A DNA stretch of 64,000 bases from Solen grandis (taxonomy: Eukaryota > Mollusca > Bivalvia > Adapedonta > Solenidae), in assembly GCA_021229015.1 (NCBI GenBank), contig CM037777.1:62941593-63005592 (forward strand). The letters are read 5' to 3'. A model generated the notes under the pieces. That model worked only from the letters and a program-made list of their open reading frames with translations. It ran no database searches and was not told the origin of the DNA. Position numbers and translations under genes: made by a program. This document shows positions 12,122 through 25,600 of the stretch, piece by piece. Position 1 is the first letter of the stretch; each line of letters starts with the position of its first letter.

Positions 12122-13328
12122 CCCCCGCCGCGAAGCGGGAGGGGGGTTATAGGAATGCCCTTCGTCCGTCCGTCCGTCAGTCCGTCAGTGTGTCCGAAAC
12201 ACTTTCGTGTCCGCTCCATATCTCATGAACGCTTGGACACATTTTCTTCAAACTTGGCTAAAGTGTTAACCTCATTGAGCTGATGTGCAGAAGGCATGTG
12301 GCGGTCACGCTGGCTCAAGGTCAAGGTCATATTTGAAGGTCAAATGTTATTTTCGTGTCCGCTCCATATCTCATGAACGCTTGGACACATTTTCTTCAAA
12401 CTCGGCTAAAGTGTTAACCTCATTGAGCTGATGTGCAGAAGGCATGAGTCGGTCACGCTGGCTCAAGGTCAAGGTCATACTTGAAGGTCAAATGTTATTT
12501 TTGTGTCCGCTCCATATCTCATGAACGCTTGGACACATTTTCTTCAAACTCGGCTAAAATGTTAACCTCATTGAGCTGATGTGCAGAAGGCATGAGGCGG
12601 TCACGCTGGCTCAAGGTCAAGGTCATACTTGAATGTCAAATGTTATTTTCGTGTCCGCTCCATATCTCATGAACGCTTGGACCTTTGAGCTGATGTGCAG
12701 AAGGCATGAGTCGGTCACGCTGGCTCAAGGTCAAGGTCATACTTGCAGGTCAAATGTTATTTTCGTGTCCGCTCCATATCTCATGAACGCTTGGACACAT
12801 TTTCTTCAAACTCGGCTAAAATGTTAACCTCATTGAGCTGATGTGCAGAAGGCATGAGTCGGTCATGCTGGCTCAAGGTCAAGGTCATACTTCCAGGTCA
12901 AATGTTATTTTCGTGTCCGCTCCATATCTCATTCAGGAGTGTTCCCCTTGCCTTACACAGACCACTTCTTGACCTGGATTGCACTTCCACAGTGATTTAT
13001 TGTACTCGGTAAATAATAGTATGTCATGTTCACAATCATACAAATTATTTCATGATATATAAAGTTTTTAATTGAGTTACACATGTACTTTGTGGTTACC
13101 TATCACATCCTATACTTCATTGATGTTCACTTTTTGTACTGTTTCCCATGTAAAACTTGTCAGTAAACTTTTAATATATGTGCCTCCGAATCCTGAAATT
13201 CATACATAACTCCGGAAAGTTAAATTGTCTTAAACTGATCTTCTATGTCTGCTACAACCATGCCAGGTTAAGGTGAACATAATCCTATGACCAAACAAAT
13301 TCTAATATTTGGCCAGCGGCGGGGGATA
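12122..13328 (+). repeat. 148-bp tandem-repeat element bounded by CCCCCGCCGC / GCGGCGGGGG
   Basis: The left end has a hairpin (CCCGCcgcgaaGCGGG); the right end carries GCGGCGGGGGATATAG, a 10-bp inverted match to the left. Unit starts (cgtgtccgctccatatctca) fall at 12206, 12354, 12502, 12650, 12764 and 12912: period 148, with one unit shortened to 114. A unique 3' part of about 370 bp follows the array. Confidence 0.85.
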
Positions 13329-13763
13329 TAGCTGTCCTTTGGACTGCCTTGTTTCTTTTCAGCTGCAGTTTTCATTAATAAAGTTAAAACTTGTAACAGA
13401 TTTTTTAAATTAATTTTTTTTGGAAACAAAAGACTTGGCTGGGAGTCAAAGGCCTTTGAAGGGGATTTATGACATTCAATATTTCAAGTAATAAATCATT
13501 GTTCTTAGTATTTGAAGATTATCAAACCAAAGAAAATTTGGCAGATGTCACAAACAGCAAATAAAACTTGTACATTCTAGCCCAGATGGCTTGGTCAATC
13601 TAAAACACAGAAGATAAATATATGACTTGCAATTTATATCTGTAAAACCCAGCAAAAGAAACCTATAGATTACAGCGAAAAAAAAATCACATTTAAAGAC
13701 TAGACTAGTCATACCCAAAAGATAACTTACTGTCATACATTTGATATGTTAGAGGCTTCCTCC

Positions 13764-13990
13764 TTTTTAGCTTGTCTGATTTGAAGAAAAATTCAAGCTA
13801 TTATGGTTGCTGCGTCATTGTGCATAAACTTTAATGTAGCCCATTATGCACACTTTTAATGGTATCAACACTAAACTTGGAATATTTATTTATTATCATG
13901 ACAAGGGCAGTTGTAAGCCAAGGGGCATTATTCTGAAAGAAATAATTTTGGAGTTGCTCCCCTTTTTAACTTATTTACTAAGTAGAATAA
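13764..13990. repeat. dispersed repeat (tttttagcttgtctg family), copy 1
   Basis: Opens with ttttagcttgtctgat, then aagctattatggttgctg. The same opening recurs at 26909, so this is an interspersed family. Confidence 0.6.
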
Positions 13991-14775
13991 TTTGAAAGTT
14001 ATGAAAGATATCAACATAAAATGTGGAATACTTGATATTCATGACTCAACATATAAAACAGATGAGTGTTTGGGCCGCTCTATACACCCAAACTGATCTT
14101 GTCCAAACTAGTTCACAATGTGAAGCAGGACAATATCCCAACCCAGTTCAGTAACAAGTCCAAATGCCATGAACACTGCAGAGTTATGGTCCTTGAATTG
14201 ATGGAAAATTGAAAAATAAACAGTGTCTGCTCTCTAACACAGACAAATTTATTGTGAACCAAACTTTGTCACAATTTGTATTGGCACAGTATCTCAGTCG
14301 AGATTGAAAACCTGCAGTCAGTATATTCTAGACTCTCCAGAGTAACGACCCTTGAATTGATCAAATTGCAGGACGGGCATAATTATTTTGTGATAACAAG
14401 TGCTTTTGTTATACTTGACAAGACATTTGTTCCTAAATAATAAACACCTTGGCAGAATATGCAGTGCATTGAAATTTTCAAAAAAAGTCATTAAAAAAGA
14501 TAAATGTCACATACATGCAAAATGCTAAAAGCACGCGAAATGTCATATAGTGTGCATATATTATTGTGGCTGATAGGTCCATTAGATGTGGGTTACTGGT
14601 GTATGTATTGGGAAAGATTTAGTAGAAAATTGGGAAAAACTGAATCCAGAAGCATTGCTTTACCCCATTCCCAAATGCCGTAATAAAAAGCATCAGAGGG
14701 AATCCTTTAAGGTATTTGCATCACCAGTAATATAGGTTTGATTGTTAGTGTGTGTGTGCATATATATATATTCCA

Positions 14776-15044
14776 GGGCCTTTTTTACAATTTTGGGGAA
14801 AGCGCCCTAGCCCTTTTTATGGGGAAAATAGCAAGCCACTTGTTTACAACTTATTAAGGGATTTTTTTTTTTACCATATTCATAAATATAAGCATAAACT
14901 GGTCTTGGCACAGCAAGACATACTAGAAACTAAATATAAAGACTATCAAATATTTTGTTTAAGAATCAATAGAGTTAAATTAGTGTCATAATATTGTTCT
15001 CTAGGTTTCTCAATGATCAGCTACCTCCTTAATGGGGAATTTTT
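14776..15044. repeat. dispersed tttggggaaaa-type element, left part
   Basis: ccagggccttttttacaatt and gggaaagcgccc. It appears to resume after the insertion at 15045-16220 (16228-16320, tttggggaaaaaaggtgg to aaaaaggccctg). Related copies lie at 17195-17360, 41505-41740, 62505-62790 and 62965-63160. Confidence 0.5.
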
Positions 15045-16220
15045 AGCTCACCTGAGCACTTGTGCTCGGGTGAGCTTTTGTGATCGCCTTTTGTCCGTCG
15101 TGCGTCGTGCGTCGTCCGTCGTCAACAATTGCTTGTGAACACTCTAGAGGCCACAAATTTGGCCCAATCTTCATGAAACTTAATCAGGATGTTTATCTAC
15201 ATGATATCTCGGATGAGTTCGAAATTGGGTCATGTGGGGTCAAAAACTAGGTCACTAGGTCAAATCCTTGAAAAACCTTGTGAACACTCTAGAGGCCACA
15301 GTTTTAGCCCAATCTTCATAAAATTTGGTCAGGATATTTGTCTACATGATATCTCGGATGAGTTCGATTGGGTCATGTGGGGTCAAAAACTAGGTCACAG
15401 GTCAAATCTTGAAAAACCTTGTGAACACTCTAAGGCCACATTTTGGCCCAATCTTCATAAATTGGTCAGGATGTTTGTCTACATTATATCTCAGATGAGT
15501 TCGAAATTGGGTCACATGGGGTCAAAAACTAGGTCACCAGGTCAAATCTTAGAAAAACCTTGTGAACACTCTAGAGGCCACAGTTTTAGCCCAATCTTCA
15601 TGAAAAATAGTCAGGGTGTTTGTCTACATGATATCTTCGATGAGTTCGAAAATGGGTAATGTGGGGTCAAAAACTAGGTCACCAGGTCAAATCTTAGAAA
15701 AACCTTTTGAACACTGTACAGGCCACAGTTTTGGCCTAATCTTCATAAATTTTGGTCAGGATGTTTGTCTACATGATATCTTGCATGAGTTTGAAATTGG
15801 GTCATGTGGGATCAAAAACTAGGTCACCAGGTCAAATCTAAGGAAAACCTTGTGAACACTCTAGAGGCCACAGTTTTAGCCAAATCTTAAATAGATTTGG
15901 TCAGGATGTTTGTCTAATTGATATATTGGATGAGTTTGAAAATGAGTCACATGAGGTCAAAAACTAGGTCACCAGGTCAAATCTTAGAAAAACCTTGTGA
16001 ACACTCTAGAGGCCTACATTTTTGTCCCAGTCTTCATTAAACTTAATATGAATGATGACTGCATGAATTCCCAGTTGAGTGCAAATTCAGGTAGGATCAA
16101 TATGTAGGTCACTTAGTCAAATGTAAGAAAAACACTTTTAGATGCCAGATTTTTTGTCATTATGCCTAACACTGCCATCTTACTCAGGTGAGCGACACAG
16201 GGCCATCTTGGCCCTCTTGT
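15045..16220 (+). repeat. tandem-repeat element with hairpin end, copy 2
   Basis: Reverse orientation of 2779-4206. Starts agctcacctgagcac / gtgctcgggtgagct (a hairpin) and ends ggccatcttggccctcttgt, with about seven internal units. It appears to interrupt another dispersed element (14776-15044 continuing at 16221). It lies just upstream of the first RS exon. Confidence 0.9.
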
Positions 16221-16520
16221 ATTTAAGAGTGGGGAATTTGAGGACTATTTTTGGGGAAAAAAGGTGGTTATGTGGCTTGGGGAAGCAGCCCTTTACCGGC
16301 TACAGTTAAGAAGGGTAAAAAGGCCCTGTATTCTCTTTTCATTAAATGTGGGGAAATATTCATTTTCTTCCTCAGTGCTGGGAAAAGAACACTACTTTTT
16401 GACCCAAATTTTGAAGGATAAACGAACAACAGAAGCGCTGCTTACTGCTTGCATAACATCATTTGTTTGAATGCAGATGTTGAAACGAGATATTTCCAGT
16501 GTGTGTTGGGATCGTTTCAG

Positions 16521-16688
16521 TTATGACAAATACAAGAGAAGGCGAAGGTCATGCTCTAGCCATGAATACAGTAGAGACTATTCCCATCGAGGAAGATCTT
16601 CTCACCTCAGCCCCGGGCGAGGACATAACTATGCGGAGGAGAGCAACTATCCATCAAGTTATTTCACACACTCAAGTCATAGCACCAA
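16521..16688 (+). CDS. CLK2: CLK RS-domain exon a (possible cassette exon)
   Basis: Acceptor ...gatcgtttcag, donor gtatgc. The 168-nt exon begins by completing a codon that needs one base and ends with two bases of a codon, so it is phase-symmetric and can be included or skipped without changing frame. It encodes [19 protein letters not shown], followed by a Ser/His/Tyr-rich stretch ending FTHSSHST. It aligns with the next exon (YKRRRRS...YSRD.S.R.RS...HNY...HSS), so one is probably a duplicate of the other. The donor is weaker than those of the kinase exons. Alternative: a decayed, no longer used copy. Confidence 0.72.
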
Positions 16689-19600
16689 GTATGCTCTCTC
16701 ACTTGTCTTATTTTAACTCAGTGTCTGTAAATGGATATTAAAGTGATTTAAGGCTATGCATGTCATGTAGCTTAAATAATGAAAGTCCAAGACTTTCTTG
16801 ATATGTCTTTAATTTTTTTTCCCAATTTTATCAAACCCAGTTTGAACTCTTCCAATATTTAATGCAGACATATTCTGATCAAGTATTATGAAGATTGGGC
16901 CAAAAATGTGGCCTCTAGGGTGTTCACAAGATTTTCCTAGAATTTAATCTAGTGACCTATTTTTTGACCATAGTTGCCATTGAATGCTCACCAAGATACC
17001 AAAAGCCAAATTCAAACAATTTATTTCAGTTAATTTAACTTGTTACATTCAGAAGCTGCAAGTATCCAGATGTAAATTTCAGATTCAAAGAATTCTAAGA
17101 TTTCTATACAGATTTATATTAAGAAAACTAGCCAACCATGCATCTGGACCCTTGTGTTTCAGGGATCAGTAACGCTTTTCAGGACTTCTTTTTACCTTTT
17201 TTATCACGGGCCATTCATAGGTGCCTTCCCCTTTGAAAAGTTCTTTAAATTAATTCAGTTTTCCCCAAATTTGCATCTTATTCCAGGATTTTTCTTTCCC
17301 AATGAATAAAAAAAGTAATATTTTCCCCAAAATATGACATTAAGGCCCCTTCCCCAACAAGTTGTCTGCTTTTAGCAATTAATACAGTAGAGGAACAGGA
17401 GTTTATCATTAATGCTAAACAAAATTTACTTCTAACAATTGGTTTTAGAGGAGAATAATTTTGAAATCAATATACAGAAGAAAAAAAAGCTGAAGCCCCA
17501 GTGGGCCATATTTTTCAAGGGATCAACAATTATAGCAATTATAATAGAGGGCAAGGAGTTGACCATTTGTGCCAAATGAAATTAAATTCTGATGACTGGT
17601 TTTGCAGAAGAATTACAGAGTATAATTATAAGGAAAATAGCCTACTCCCTAGTGGACCTCATTTTTCAAGGGATCTGACAATATTTCAGTAGTTATGTCA
17701 GAAAAGGTGACTATTTTTTGCCTAATTAAATTCTAACCATTGTTTCATAGAAGAATTTTGAAATTTTCTACTATATAGAGTATTACTGTCTTGGCTCATT
17801 TTTCAAAGTGATCAACTTTATTTCAACAATTATGGTAGAGGGTTATAAGGTAGCTATTTATGCCAAATGAAATTAAATTGTGACCAATGGATTCAAGAGA
17901 AGATTCTTAAAGTATAATTCTATTGGTTGCTATGGCAACCAGAGTTCTGCAGGGATCTTTTTTTTTTCAACCCAAGTATCATTCATGAATGCCAAGTTTC
18001 ATCAATTTCATCAATGTCTACTTAAGGGGAGATGTCTTTTGAAGTAAATTGTTGAAGGCACATCGTATATCAAAGGACACAGGGCGATCAGAATACTTAA
18101 CATTGAGCACGACTAGTGAGCTAAAAATAGATTGCTAGAATAAAGTAGGAACAGATATGTCAACTAGAAAAAAGTGGAAAAAGTATGACCGCTTGACAGT
18201 CTGGACTATTGTATCCAGAGCAAACAGAGAACTGTAGGATTATGCCTTTCAGGAACAGTCAGATCTGGGTCTGCTCTGTACGTCAGGGCATCAAAATGCA
18301 TCTTTATATGAAGTAATGGGTTAACTAGGTTTTTTAATATCAGCTTTTTCGATGTGGATTGTTACTTTTTCTATAAATTAAGATATACAGTCAACCCTGT
18401 CCTAAGTGGCCAGTCAAGGAAACTTGTAGAGAAAGTGACTGCTTAACAGAGGTTGCCGCTAAATGAAGTTTAGATATATAACAAAATGTTAGTTTGATAT
18501 TAATAAATTGACTGCTAAATGCAGGTAGACCATTATAAATACAGGTTCATCTGTACTTGATAGTGCATGACTCAAGTCTGTAGCTCAAATATCAAGGTCA
18601 CATTTTGAGGTTAAAGGTCAAATCTCCCATGTAGGAAACCTTATTTTTGTGAATTTCAAGATCTCCTGTTTTCAGTACAAAGTGCAGAGACATGCATCAT
18701 TATTGATTTCATTGTGAGCATCAATTCTAAACACAGTTAGGCAAAATCAGTACAAGCCCTAGGGAACAAACCAACTAATATGCTCCTCATTCTTGTTGAA
18801 ATTTGTTATTTCATTTTGCCAGGCTCTTGAAATTTCATATAGACAGGTGTGTTGTAATTTGTTATTTTATATAGGTGGGCTTGTTGATAGTTATTTATTC
18901 ATATAGTCATGTTTGTTCAGGTTTGTAATAATAACCGTATTTCACATAGTAAAGTTGGAACAACATGAGAACATTCCATTTAATCCCGGCCTTATTGCAT
19001 TCCACCATTTCCCGTCTTTCACACACAGGGATAGAAATAAACTTTTATGGTCTGGTTGCCCGAATGGGCTACTAGCTTTTGGGATCCTCCAAGAAGACTT
19101 TGTATGCAATATCTACATTTTATGCCTTTGTCATTGTGATAAAGCCACGGACGCTTTCCTTTTTCCTGAAATTCCCGCTTTCATTTAATTTGGTCATACT
19201 TGCAAAGATATTTTCTTTTTTTGGCAGCCAATTAGGTGGCTGTCCTTTTGGGCTCATTGGCACCCTCCAAAAATGTCCACCCGGTCTACTCAATACACAC
19301 TTTACAGGGCCCCTACCATGTTTACAACCACAAACAATATAAGGAGCTTTACGATTGGCCGCAGTATGTGTCGCTCATTTTTATTGGGCCATCAGCAATT
19401 CCTCTGCAATTCCTCTGCAGGGGAATGTCGATTTTGGAAAATCAATACTGATTAATTTTTACACTTATGCTTTCCAAAATGCTAGTGGCCACCATAGACT
19501 ACCAACCTTAGAAATCAACAAGTTGGCGCCCCTGGCGAGTGGGAGCCTGTTAATTTCCAACCCTACACACAGATTACATTAGGTTTGTTAATGGTTGTTG

Positions 19601-22600
19601 GTAATGTCTTCACATTTGGAATTATGATTAATCATGATGGGACCAATAAGCAGACAAGTGCAGATACATGTAATTGTGTCAGGGAACTCTATTCAGTAGG
19701 GCTTGTTGAAATTTATAATTTCATTAAATTGGGCTTATTGAAATTTGTTATTTCATATAGTATGGTTTAATGAATTTGTAATTTCATTAAGTTGGGCTTG
19801 TTGAAATGTTTATTTCATATCACTAATCAGGCTTAATTTAAATAAATTGCTCTGTATAGATTTTTACATCTTTGCATGAATTTTCCCAGTTTTAAAAGAA
19901 AGGGGATGGGTTGTTTTCCTGAAAAAGTGAAATAAGAGCTCCCTACACATAATTTCAGAGGAAGAGACATTGAGTTTTCATTGTTTCCCGTTTCAGCTAC
20001 ACATACAAGAGGAGGCGGAGGTCAAGGTCGAGAGATGACTACAGCCGAGACTCCTCGAACCGGGACCGATCCGAGCATGATTGCAGCCACAATTACGACA
20101 GCGACAGCTATTACAGTCGGCATGCCAGTCATAGTAGCAGTAGGCGGAGACACAAGCGGAAACACCGGAGGCGGAGTTACAGACATCGGCGTCGATCCAC
20201 GTATGGTTCTCGGAGTAGTCAGGTGCGTAACGCTCCTACCTGGGGTTGATAGGCATTGTTAGGTTGCCATAGAGATGCTGAGGGGGGTTGGGGGTGGGTG
20301 GAGTCCATTGCAGCACAGTGACACAGTATCTTGTTAGTTTATTAGATGAGGGATTGTGGGAACCCAGTACTAAGGTCTTTGAAGTTGTAACCATAAATGT
20401 CCATAATGGATTATGAAGTTGATGGACTCGTTGGTATGACAAGGGGAAAAAGGGAACCCTTTATGATTGGTTAAGTTTCAGGGTTTTCTCTAGTTTTCTG
20501 AAAACTTGAGTCATTGAAAACAAAAGTTGGTGTTTGCAGCATAGGTAAACTAGGTGTTCTTTTGCAATTATTTTGGAATCTAGGACTCCATATTAGGAGG
20601 TAGTGATGACACTGATTACATAATTATTTTCTCCTTGAAAAGATTCCTTTTTTTACACAAGCTTTAAAAGTTACTCATTCAGGTCCTCATTTCCTTTCAT
20701 TGTCAAGGGCTGTTAGGATGATACCATCCCTAATTAATTCCCTTAATGTTCAAGCAGTTTTCCCAAAGTTTTACCCTCAAAAAACTCTAAAAACTAGAAA
20801 ATCATACTGATTGCCCCCATATAGACTTGGCAAGGGTGTCTTCACTTTTTAGTTTTTTTGCTGTATAAAGGGAGAGCAATCTTGTAACCTTGAGACTTGA
20901 TACTGTGTTACTGCATATTCGTGTTATCCCCCCTTGTTAAAAATGAGAAATTGTATGTATATCCTGGCCCTTTGTCTCTCTTCTTTTTCCAGTCTGACAC
21001 TGGGTAAGTAAAGGTCTGTTTTTGTCTTCTGAGGACTTAGTTCATATGGTAGAATGCAGAAATCTTCAGGAAAAAAAAATGAAAAAAGAGAGAGAAGCAA
21101 TTAATGACAGTCTTGATTGAATTGTCATGGCGAAGAGCATGTTTGAATGCAGGTATCAAATTCTGATGGGTAAATAATTATAATGATACTGCCTGTGTTA
21201 GTAGCACAGGAAAGGCATGAAAAAATATGCCAGCAGTAAATAAAACAACTATATGGTGAGATACCATAATTAAGCCATGAGGCAGTTTGCCATCTGTCAT
21301 ATATCTGTAATATGATTGGGTAATCTTTGAAATCCCTTGCCTTTCATTGGTTGCTGAGACCAAGTGGGGTGTCGCCCTATGTAAATGGGCGGTGCCTCTC
21401 TCAGCCAGTCATTGTCTGTTGCTCCTTGAAAGTTATGAGATGATTGGTCAGCATCATGTTTGAATTAGTTCAAGGGGGCGGGGCATATAAATAGTGACTG
21501 TGCCAGTCTGATTTTAATTTAATTGTTAGTGATGATATTTTATATATATAAAACAGATATTATGTTATAAAAAATAATAAAGAAGATTAGCTAATAAAAA
21601 ATATATGATATATATAAAGTTCATTTAATTAAAAAAATTTTTTGAACTAAAGCTAAATATTTTAAGCAAACATTGAGTGATATGAATTTTAAACAAATAT
21701 GCTGTGATTTGAACCGTTTGAATGAATGAGTCGAGAGAAAGGTTTGGAAATTTGAGATGGCGACTGAATTAATAAGAGACTTAAAGATAGAGGATTGATT
21801 GAGATTTATATGATTATTCTTCTCATTTTGTATCTTGATAAGACCATGGAATAGTCACACAGGATATAGGAAGCTTATTATATACCCGGTTGGTTTTGGG
21901 TTCAAGTCCCAGTCTGGTCATTCCAACTTTTTGACGGGTTTTCATGAACAAAAAATCATCCTCTAAATTGGATGATGTCAGAGCAGCATTGGGCATCTAT
22001 AATGCTATAATTCTATATCCTTCATTGGATTGCTTCAATATTTGAACTGTTGCTTAAGTGGAATAACCTTTACATGATGCGGCAGACCTTGTGACCTTGA
22101 CCTTTGACCTACTTTTGATGAAAAAAGCAGTGTCTGAACAGTTTTACTTTTTGGTAAATCTGCTATAACTTCTTTGTGCTTCATTGGATTGCTTCAATAT
22201 TAGAAAATTGCTAATTGTATGGTCCTCTTCCTTATGCAGTTGACCTTGACATTTGACCTACTTGTGAAAAAAAAAGCCCGAAAATAGAAAATACCATCAA
22301 GTCTTGTTCATATTGAGAAAGTTCTCCAGTTAGCTTATGAAAGAGAGGCTGGTAGTTCTACCAGTGTGCCTCTGAACTTTTTGTCTTCCTTCACCTGTAA
22401 AAACTGGACGTTGTTAAAAGTCTTACTGTTGTGGTGGTGGTCAACTTCAAAACAACCTTAGTCCTTATTCTGAATGAATTTACTGATGTACCGAGTTAGC
22501 ATGCCCATTTACCCCTTGTAGAGGGTTTAATGGCCATGTACCTCTAAAATTGTAGGGACATTCTATATGAAGAGGTACAAAGTTAAGAAAACAGGCAATT

Positions 22601-25600
22601 GTATCCCTCGGGTTCAAAACTCAGTTGGTTTCCTGAGTGAATGGAACAGTATACATCCTGATCTCAGGTTATTTTCTGGCTGATTTTGCTTTATACTGGC
22701 AGTCAGTTTTTTCCCCCTTTTATGAATAGGATCCTCCAGTTTGAGTCATGGAAATCAAGTATTCAGGGAACAAAACAACGAAAACAAAATGAAGTCTGGA
22801 TCTTAATTTCTGTTGCACATGCCTGATTTACCAGTTTCAAGAGTTGTTACATTTCAGGCACTCAGAGTATGCTAAGTAGTACGGTTTTCAAACAGGATCC
22901 ATAACAGCTTACAGCCTTGATTTCCTGCATTCAGTGAGAGCAAACTCAACTTATCAGAATATTGCACAGTCTATAAATAAGCCGAATTTAGTATAAATAA
23001 GTTCTTCTTTTTTTCACTTGGACATATTACCCTTTTAGGGTACCAATTATTTATGGACATGGGTACCAGTTATAAGGGGACAAGGATACCAACTGTAAGG
23101 GTACAAAATGATATATGGGACAAAGGTACCAATAACAAGGGTACCAATTATGATGGTACCAATAATATAGGGACAAGAGGACCAGTTATAGATGGACAGG
23201 AATACCAATTACAAGCGAAACAATTATATTGACAGAGTTTTGAATTCTATGAAATTACTAAATGAGATATTTCATAAATATAATTATTCCAACAAAGGTA
23301 CCAATTATATGGGGACAAATGTACCAATTTCAAGGGTACCTTTTATATAGGGACAAAGTTACCAATCACATAGGGACAAGTGTACCATTATTCCACTATC
23401 TACAAGGGTAACTATTATACAGGGTCAACACTCTATGATATATACTGGTGTTGAAATCCTCCTAGTATCAGCTGGCAGCATGGGAATTTTTGATACAGTA
23501 GATAGATGTGGCTGCACAGGAGGGGGTTGTTATCTCGGTGATGGTGAATACAGAAGCTTGGGCTGGCAGGCAGCACACGGAAGCACGCAGAAACAGCATA
23601 GCTGTGTATGTGTCGAAGTAGCTCAGCTGTTAACCTTCAGTTTCCTATGTTTACATCTTGATGGACCATGGAAAAGCAGGTGAAGATGGAATACTGGTTT
23701 CCAGCCTGAATAGGTTTTACAGAAGCTTTGGTTCCCAGTCTGCAGGGTAGAAGATAGCAGTGTAACTTGCAAGCTGATCTGGTTTTATTCTGGCTGGAGG
23801 GTTAATTTCTATGATGCACAAAGTTGTCCATTTTGACGCTTTCAAAAATTGTATTTAAGGGTCACAACCAAAATTTGAAGAAAAAAAAAAGCCCAGGGTT
23901 GTATAATATTCTTGTGGTAATGGGGTCTAATTAAAAAAAAAAGTTCTACTGATGTTGTAGGGTGTACTATACTCCCTGTTTTCTTGTAGTAAAAACCTCC
24001 ATGGCGCAGTTGGTTAAATGTTTGCCTGCTCCAAGATTGAGTCCTACAGACAGAATTTTTTTTTATATTTCTCTTATATTACACTTTTTGACCCTTTCTT
24101 TTTATGAATTTATGAACTTTTAATGGCGCTGATTGATATTAACCTATAATGTTCTCTGCAGAGGTTATGATTTTTGCAAACTCTAGGAAATACGATTTGT
24201 ACCTTGGAAAAAAAAGCAAGAATTATCTAAATTCTTTCATACTCTTATGATTTTAAAGCCTTAAAGAACATTTTTTAACAAGCTTTGGTTTTGAACCAGT
24301 AAGGTTTGCAGTATAAGACTTTCTCTTATGAATGAAGAACTGATATCAGAATTTCATTTGGATTGAATATCTGAATTTGCAGAGAGTCTTGGGTCTAGAA
24401 ATTGTCTATAGGCAAGTTGATTCTCTATTGATAAAATCCATCTTCCGTATCAGGAGTTTTGGGGGGAAAGTAATCCTTGGAACACACGGTTTCCAATACT
24501 GCTAGCGTCCCAACAGAAGCTCATTTAGGTTTATACATGGAGGGAGGAAGATTTCATTTGTGTTCCGCCATTATTGGAAAAATGTCTTGGTTTTGAGGTC
24601 TTTGGCTTCTCAGAAGCCTGGTTTTCTCTAATTGGATGCAATTTTGGTATTTTGCATGGCAACTCTTTTTACTCCAAGTATGCAGCATTTTAAAGGTCAT
24701 GTTTGCTGTGAGTAGGATCACGAGTCAATTGAGGAACAAGGACATGTTTTGATGTATTTGGTGTGTTGTGGTGGATGTAGTTCTCTCGTGGTAGTGTTAA
24801 TGTGGAGTTGGGGATGTTTTTTAGCAGAGTATATGTGGAGATGCTTGCCTGAGCCACAGTCTGTGTGTGTGTGTATGTAACTGCTCAGTAACTATCTTTA
24901 GAAGCTGATGGAATGCAATCTACACTGGAGCCCTGCTGTGAGAAATACTGTAATCCAATTACCACTTGAGAATGGGTACCAGGTGTGTATTTTAAGGAAC
25001 CATGCACTGCCTTTCTGCTTCATGGCTGTCTCCCAGCTCACTCACCTCAGTACAGATGGCATCAGTAGAGAAATTTGAAACCATACCAGGGAACCAGCAA
25101 AGTGGTGTTTTGGAGAATGGTTTCTTCCCAAAGGCTTTTGAATATGATGTAGTGCTTGGAACCGTCCTCTGGCTCATAATGGGTTAGGCTGGTTACCTGT
25201 TCAGAGAGAGATCTCAGCATCTCTGGTGTACATGTATATATATGTTGCTGGGTGCCAAACTTTTACCTACAGGCACATGTACATTTGTGTAATCAGTTGG
25301 TTCCCTGTCTGCAAGACTTTGAAGAACCTGTGGAAGCATAGTGCCAGCCGACTTGGAGAACGGTTTCAGAAGTACACAGAGAAATGTCTTACCTGTGAAG
25401 TTAGTGAGGTCAGAAAACTTTTGGAAGGGGAATTCTGGGGTGAAACTACTGGACCAGAGAAGAAACTGGATGTTTTAATTTTCACAAGGAATTTTGGGAT
25501 TTGATCTTGAATGAAATTGAGTGTTGTAGAAAAGTAGGAAAGTACCTGTGTCTTGAGTAATTAATTGGAACATTAATTGATATAATGAGAAAGGAGTCCT

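Noticed and set aside
12204..12940. Regularly spaced repeats resembling a CRISPR array
   Set aside because: The 148-bp units are contiguous and similar along their whole length, with no unique spacers, and the genome is animal.
16499..16741. 80-codon ORF overlapping the RS exon
   Set aside because: Alternative frame of 16521-16688; the RS frame has the right phases and homology to the next exon.
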